Source: CAVALG01 sp045576295 (GTDB lineage Bacteria > Bacillota > Clostridia > Oscillospirales > Acutalibacteraceae). From it: DNA of 64,000 nt. Each line of letters opens with the position of its first letter. Within the stretch, counting starts at the first letter, position 1. Below are positions 61,410 through 64,000 of the stretch, one piece after another. The notes beneath the pieces are model-generated. The model saw nothing but the letters and a program-made list of their open reading frames with translations. It did no database searches and was not told the origin of the DNA. Location of the stretch: the NCBI GenBank assembly GCA_045576295.1, contig JAZNGF010000049.1, forward strand, positions 1-64,000, in the 5' to 3' direction. A program made the translations under genes and the position numbers.

Positions 61410-62840
61410 TTAAACCTTTAACTGCGCTTCAACGTCCTCAACATCATAACGGCTAAGCACCGGTGCTACAATTTCGGCAATGAATTCATCAACCTGCGAT
61501 ATGCTTCTGCCAATGTATTTTTCGGGTGCGAGCTCGCTTTCAATTTCTTCTTTGGTTAGCGGAATGTTGGTATCAGCCGCAATTCTGTCTATCAAATCGT
61601 TTGTTCCACCCTCAAGTTTAACCTTAGCAGCTGCTGCGTGGGAATGAACGCGAATAACCTCGTGCAGTTCCTGGCGGTCTCCCCCGCGTTTAACCGATTC
61701 CATCATAATATTTTCGGTTGCCATAAAGGGCAGCTTTTCAAGCACGCGCCTTCTAACAACGTTTTCATAAACAACAAGCCCTGATGTTACGTTGATGTAA
61801 ATATTAAGAATTGCATCAACCGCAAGGAAAGCCTCGGCAACGGCAATGCGCTTGTTTGCACTGTCGTCGAGGGTTCTTTCAAACCACTGTGTTGCAGCAG
61901 TAAATGCAGGGTTAATAGAATCAGAAATAACATATCTTGCAAGGGCCGAAATGCGCTCGCTTCTCATCGGGTTGCGCTTATAAGGCATTGCCGATGAACC
62001 AATTTGCGATTTTTCAAATGGCTCTTCCATTTCTTCAAATGCCTGCAATATGCGCAGGTCGTTCGAGAATTTATATGCGCTTTGAGCAAAGCCCGAAAGC
62101 ACCGATAAAATGTAAGAATCAACCTTTCTTGAATAGGTTTGGCCCGAAACCGGAACGCAGGCCTCAAAACCCATATCTTTAGCGATTAAATCTTCAAGTT
62201 CGCGAACCTTGGCTTCATCGCCGCCGAAAAGCTCCATAAAGCTTGCCTGAGTACCGGTTGTTCCCTTTGAGCCCAAAAGCTTTAATTTAGAAAGCTGATA
62301 TTCCATGTTTTCAACATCGGAAACTAACTCGTTTATCCAAAGGGTTGCTCTTTTTCCAACAGTTGTTAACTGTGCAGGCTGTAAATGGGTGTATGCAAGG
62401 CAGGGCATTGCCTTGTATTTTTCGGCAAAATCCGAAAGGTTTTTTATAACCTTAACCGCCTTTTTCAAAACTATCTTTGAAGCCTCGCGAAGGATAATAA
62501 CATCGGTGTTATCGCCAACATAGCAGCTTGTTGCGCCTAAGTGAATGATAGGCTCTGCCTTGGGGCACTGAACGCCATAGGCGTAAACATGGCTCATAAC
62601 ATCGTGCCTAACCTGCTTTTCGCGCGCTTCAGCAACATCATAGTTAACATTATCTTTGTTTGCTTCAAGCTCGGCAATCTGCTCATCGGTAATGTTAAGC
62701 CCTAACTTCTGTTCGGCGCGGGCAAGTGATATCCACAGCCTTCTCCAGGTGCGGAATTTGAAATCAGCCGAAAATACGCCCTGCATTTCGGGGCTTGCAT
62801 AACGGGTTGATAAAGGTGAAACATAGGAAGTTTTAGACAT
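61410..62840 (-). CDS. purB: Adenylosuccinate lyase
   Basis: PurB cleaves SAICAR and adenylosuccinate, releasing fumarate, in purine synthesis; it uses the product of the PurC encoded at 12.7 kb. 476 residues, with the superfamily signature GSSAMPYKRNPMRSERI (mobile catalytic-serine loop, about residue 285), the TSCYVGDNTD segment and HLQPAQLTTVGKR. 41 bp downstream of nth and probably co-transcribed with it. Confidence 0.94.
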   Translation of the reverse strand: MSKTSYVSPLSTRYASPEMQGVFSADFKFRTWRRLWISLARAEQKLGLNITDEQIAELEANKDNVNYDVAEAREKQVRHDVMSHVYAYGVQCPKAEPIIHLGATSCYVGDNTDVIILREASKIVLKKAVKVIKNLSDFAEKYKAMPCLAYTHLQPAQLTTVGKRATLWINELVSDVENMEYQLSKLKLLGSKGTTGTQASFMELFGGDEAKVRELEDLIAKDMGFEACVPVSGQTYSRKVDSYILSVLSGFAQSAYKFSNDLRILQAFEEMEEPFEKSQIGSSAMPYKRNPMRSERISALARYVISDSINPAFTAATQWFERTLDDSANKRIAVAEAFLAVDAILNIYINVTSGLVVYENVVRRRVLEKLPFMATENIMMESVKRGGDRQELHEVIRVHSHAAAAKVKLEGGTNDLIDRIAADTNIPLTKEEIESELAPEKYIGRSISQVDEFIAEIVAPVLSRYDVEDVEAQLKV

Positions 62841-62881
62841 TATTTTATCTCCTTATATTTAAAGTTTATTTGTTAAAATAT

Positions 62882-63523
62882 TTAGCCTATCTTTTTATCG
62901 CACACTTCGCTTAAACAGCATTTTTCACAGTAGGCTTTTCTTGCGGTGCACACTGCCCTGCCGTGAAGCACTGTTCGGTGGCAAAAGTCATTAGATTTAT
63001 CGGGCGGAAGGATTTTTCTCATTTCGGTTTCAACCTTAAACGCATCTTTAGTTTTTACAAAACCCATTCGGTTGCATAGCCTTATAAAGTGCGTGTCGGT
63101 AACAATGGCAGGCTTGCCGTAAACATCGCCGCAAACTAAATTCGCAGTTTTCCTTCCAACACCGGGCAGTTTGGTAAGTTCCTCAATAGTGTCGGGTATT
63201 TGGCCGCCGAAATCTTCGGTTATCATTTTGCCGATGCCTAAAAGATCCCTTGCCTTGGTTTTATATAACCCGCAGGATTTTATAAGTTCTTCAATGTCTT
63301 CAAGTGGGCCTTTAGCGAATGCTTCGGCAGTTGGAAAACGCTCAAAAAGCTTTGGGGTTACTAAATTAACCCTTGCATCGGTGCACTGCGCCGAAAGGCG
63401 AGTTGCAATTAATAGCTGAAGCGCGTTTTCACTATTTAGCGAGCATATAGCATCAGGGTATTCTGCCTCGAAAAGCTCAGTCGCCCTTGCAGCCTTTTCG
63501 CGCTTTTCCTTCAATGTTTTCAT
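62882..63523 (-). CDS. nth: Endonuclease III
   Basis: Start at 63523 (MKTLKEKREKAAR) after AAAGGTGGC. 213-residue DNA glycosylase/AP lyase for oxidised pyrimidines. Helix-hairpin-helix LPGVGRKTANLV contains the catalytic lysine, TDTHFIRLCNRMG the catalytic aspartate, and the C-terminus has the 4Fe-4S ligands in the standard C-x6-C-x2-C-x5-C spacing. Divergent from dinB, another DNA-repair gene. Confidence 0.95.
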   Translation of the reverse strand: MKTLKEKREKAARATELFEAEYPDAICSLNSENALQLLIATRLSAQCTDARVNLVTPKLFERFPTAEAFAKGPLEDIEELIKSCGLYKTKARDLLGIGKMITEDFGGQIPDTIEELTKLPGVGRKTANLVCGDVYGKPAIVTDTHFIRLCNRMGFVKTKDAFKVETEMRKILPPDKSNDFCHRTVLHGRAVCTARKAYCEKCCLSEVCDKKIG

Positions 63524-63678
63524 ATAATGCCACCTTTGGTTAAACCTAACCATTAATATATTAATTATATTACATTTTCACCCCTCATTCAACACCATTT
63601 ATACATAATTTTCACTTTACAATTAAATTTAGGTGTGCTAAAATATAATCGAACATTTGTTCTTTGGGGGTTGGCTTT

Positions 63679-64000
63679 TTGGATAGAATAATTTTACATT
63701 GCGATTTTAATAATTTCTTTGCGTCGGTTGCCTGCCTTGACGATGAAAGCCTAAAGGGCAAGCCCGTTGCCGTATGCGGAAGCACTGAACAGCGGCACGG
63801 CATAGTTTTAGCTAAAAATGAATTGGCCAAAAGCTGTGGTGTTAAAACCGGCGAAGCCATTTGGCAAGCAAAAATTAAATGCCCCGATATGGTAACGGTG
63901 GCACCTGATTTTAATAGGTATATGCATTTTTCAAAACTCGCTCGAGAAATATTCCTCGATTTTACCGATCGAGTTGAAGCCTTTAGCATTGATGAAAGCT
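63679..64000 (+). CDS. dinB: DNA polymerase IV, 5' part (runs off the window)
   Basis: Probable TTG start at 63679 after TTTGGGGGTTGG. The 107 residues seen are the palm/fingers start of a Y-family polymerase: LHCDFNNFFASV (first catalytic aspartate and the steric-gate phenylalanine pair), GIVLAKNELAKSCGVKTGEAIWQAK, and SIDES with the catalytic aspartate-glutamate pair at the edge of the window. Clostridial members of this type are about 400 residues, so about three-quarters is missing. I see no clear LexA box in the short upstream region. Confidence 0.9.
   Translation, partial: MDRIILHCDFNNFFASVACLDDESLKGKPVAVCGSTEQRHGIVLAKNELAKSCGVKTGEAIWQAKIKCPDMVTVAPDFNRYMHFSKLAREIFLDFTDRVEAFSIDES

Overview
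The window looks like a chromosomal segment of a low-GC, Gram-positive anaerobe of the class Clostridia, most likely a gut Oscillospirales/Ruminococcaceae-type bacterium. The evidence is an intact sporulation sigma factor (SigK-like), a dockerin-bearing secreted protein next to two SLH-anchored ones, the YajC/TIGR04086 pair, a flavodiiron protein fused to rubredoxin, small clostridial ferredoxins, and near-consensus sigma-A promoters. This placement is inferred from gene content only. I see no rRNA or tRNA gene, CRISPR array, insertion sequence or replication origin.

Layout. 1-1 kb: remains of a mobile element, with two truncated genes joined tail to tail. 1-9.3 kb (minus strand): sulfur amino acid metabolism. 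This comprises metF, a MetH reactivation protein, metH and an Rrf2 regulator in one overlapping operon, and metY-cysK behind a leader encoding a Met/Cys-rich peptide and an intrinsic terminator. A MocR-type regulator without the PLP lysine is divergent from an ECF vitamin-transporter S component. 10-13.4 kb: EamA exporter, a PurF homologue lacking the nucleophilic cysteine, and purC. 13.8-21.8 kb: three large secreted BspA-type leucine-rich proteins, two with SLH domains and one with dockerin repeats. 22-24.8 kb: dapB, dapA and asd (lysine branch). 24.9-30.1 kb (plus strand): queA, tgt, yajC, a TIGR04086 membrane protein, greA, lysS. 30.3-33.6 kb: small membrane proteins, two-gene DUF2975/HTH unit, DUF4173 protein, metallophosphoesterase.

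33.8-45.2 kb is the most unusual region. It holds an HTH regulator, two membrane-anchored Ser/Thr kinases (one with about five TM helices followed by a leucine-rich-repeat domain predicted to lie outside the cell), an ABC ATPase preceded by two FHA domains, its permease, two zinc-ribbon membrane proteins (one with three 45-residue repeats carrying a candidate phosphothreonine motif) and a lipoprotein with an OmpA/MotB-type domain. Together they could form a phosphorylation-controlled envelope-sensing and transport system.

45.4-48.9 kb: a Crp/Fnr regulator divergent from a ferredoxin, then FprA-type flavodiiron protein and rubredoxin (oxygen/NO defence). 49-54.8 kb: a surface glycosylation cluster (YfhO, WecE-like aminotransferase, GNAT, CsbB/ArnC-like glycosyltransferase, two EamA/SMR-type small membrane proteins). 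55-64 kb: phosphate transporter, sigK, mnmE-mnmG, YebC, ferredoxin, purB, nth and the start of dinB.

The strongest regulatory finding is the metY-cysK leader: six Met and three Cys codons lie within 16 codons, and a later part of the same small gene can pair with the 5' arm of the downstream terminator. That is the arrangement expected for transcription attenuation by methionine/cysteine supply.
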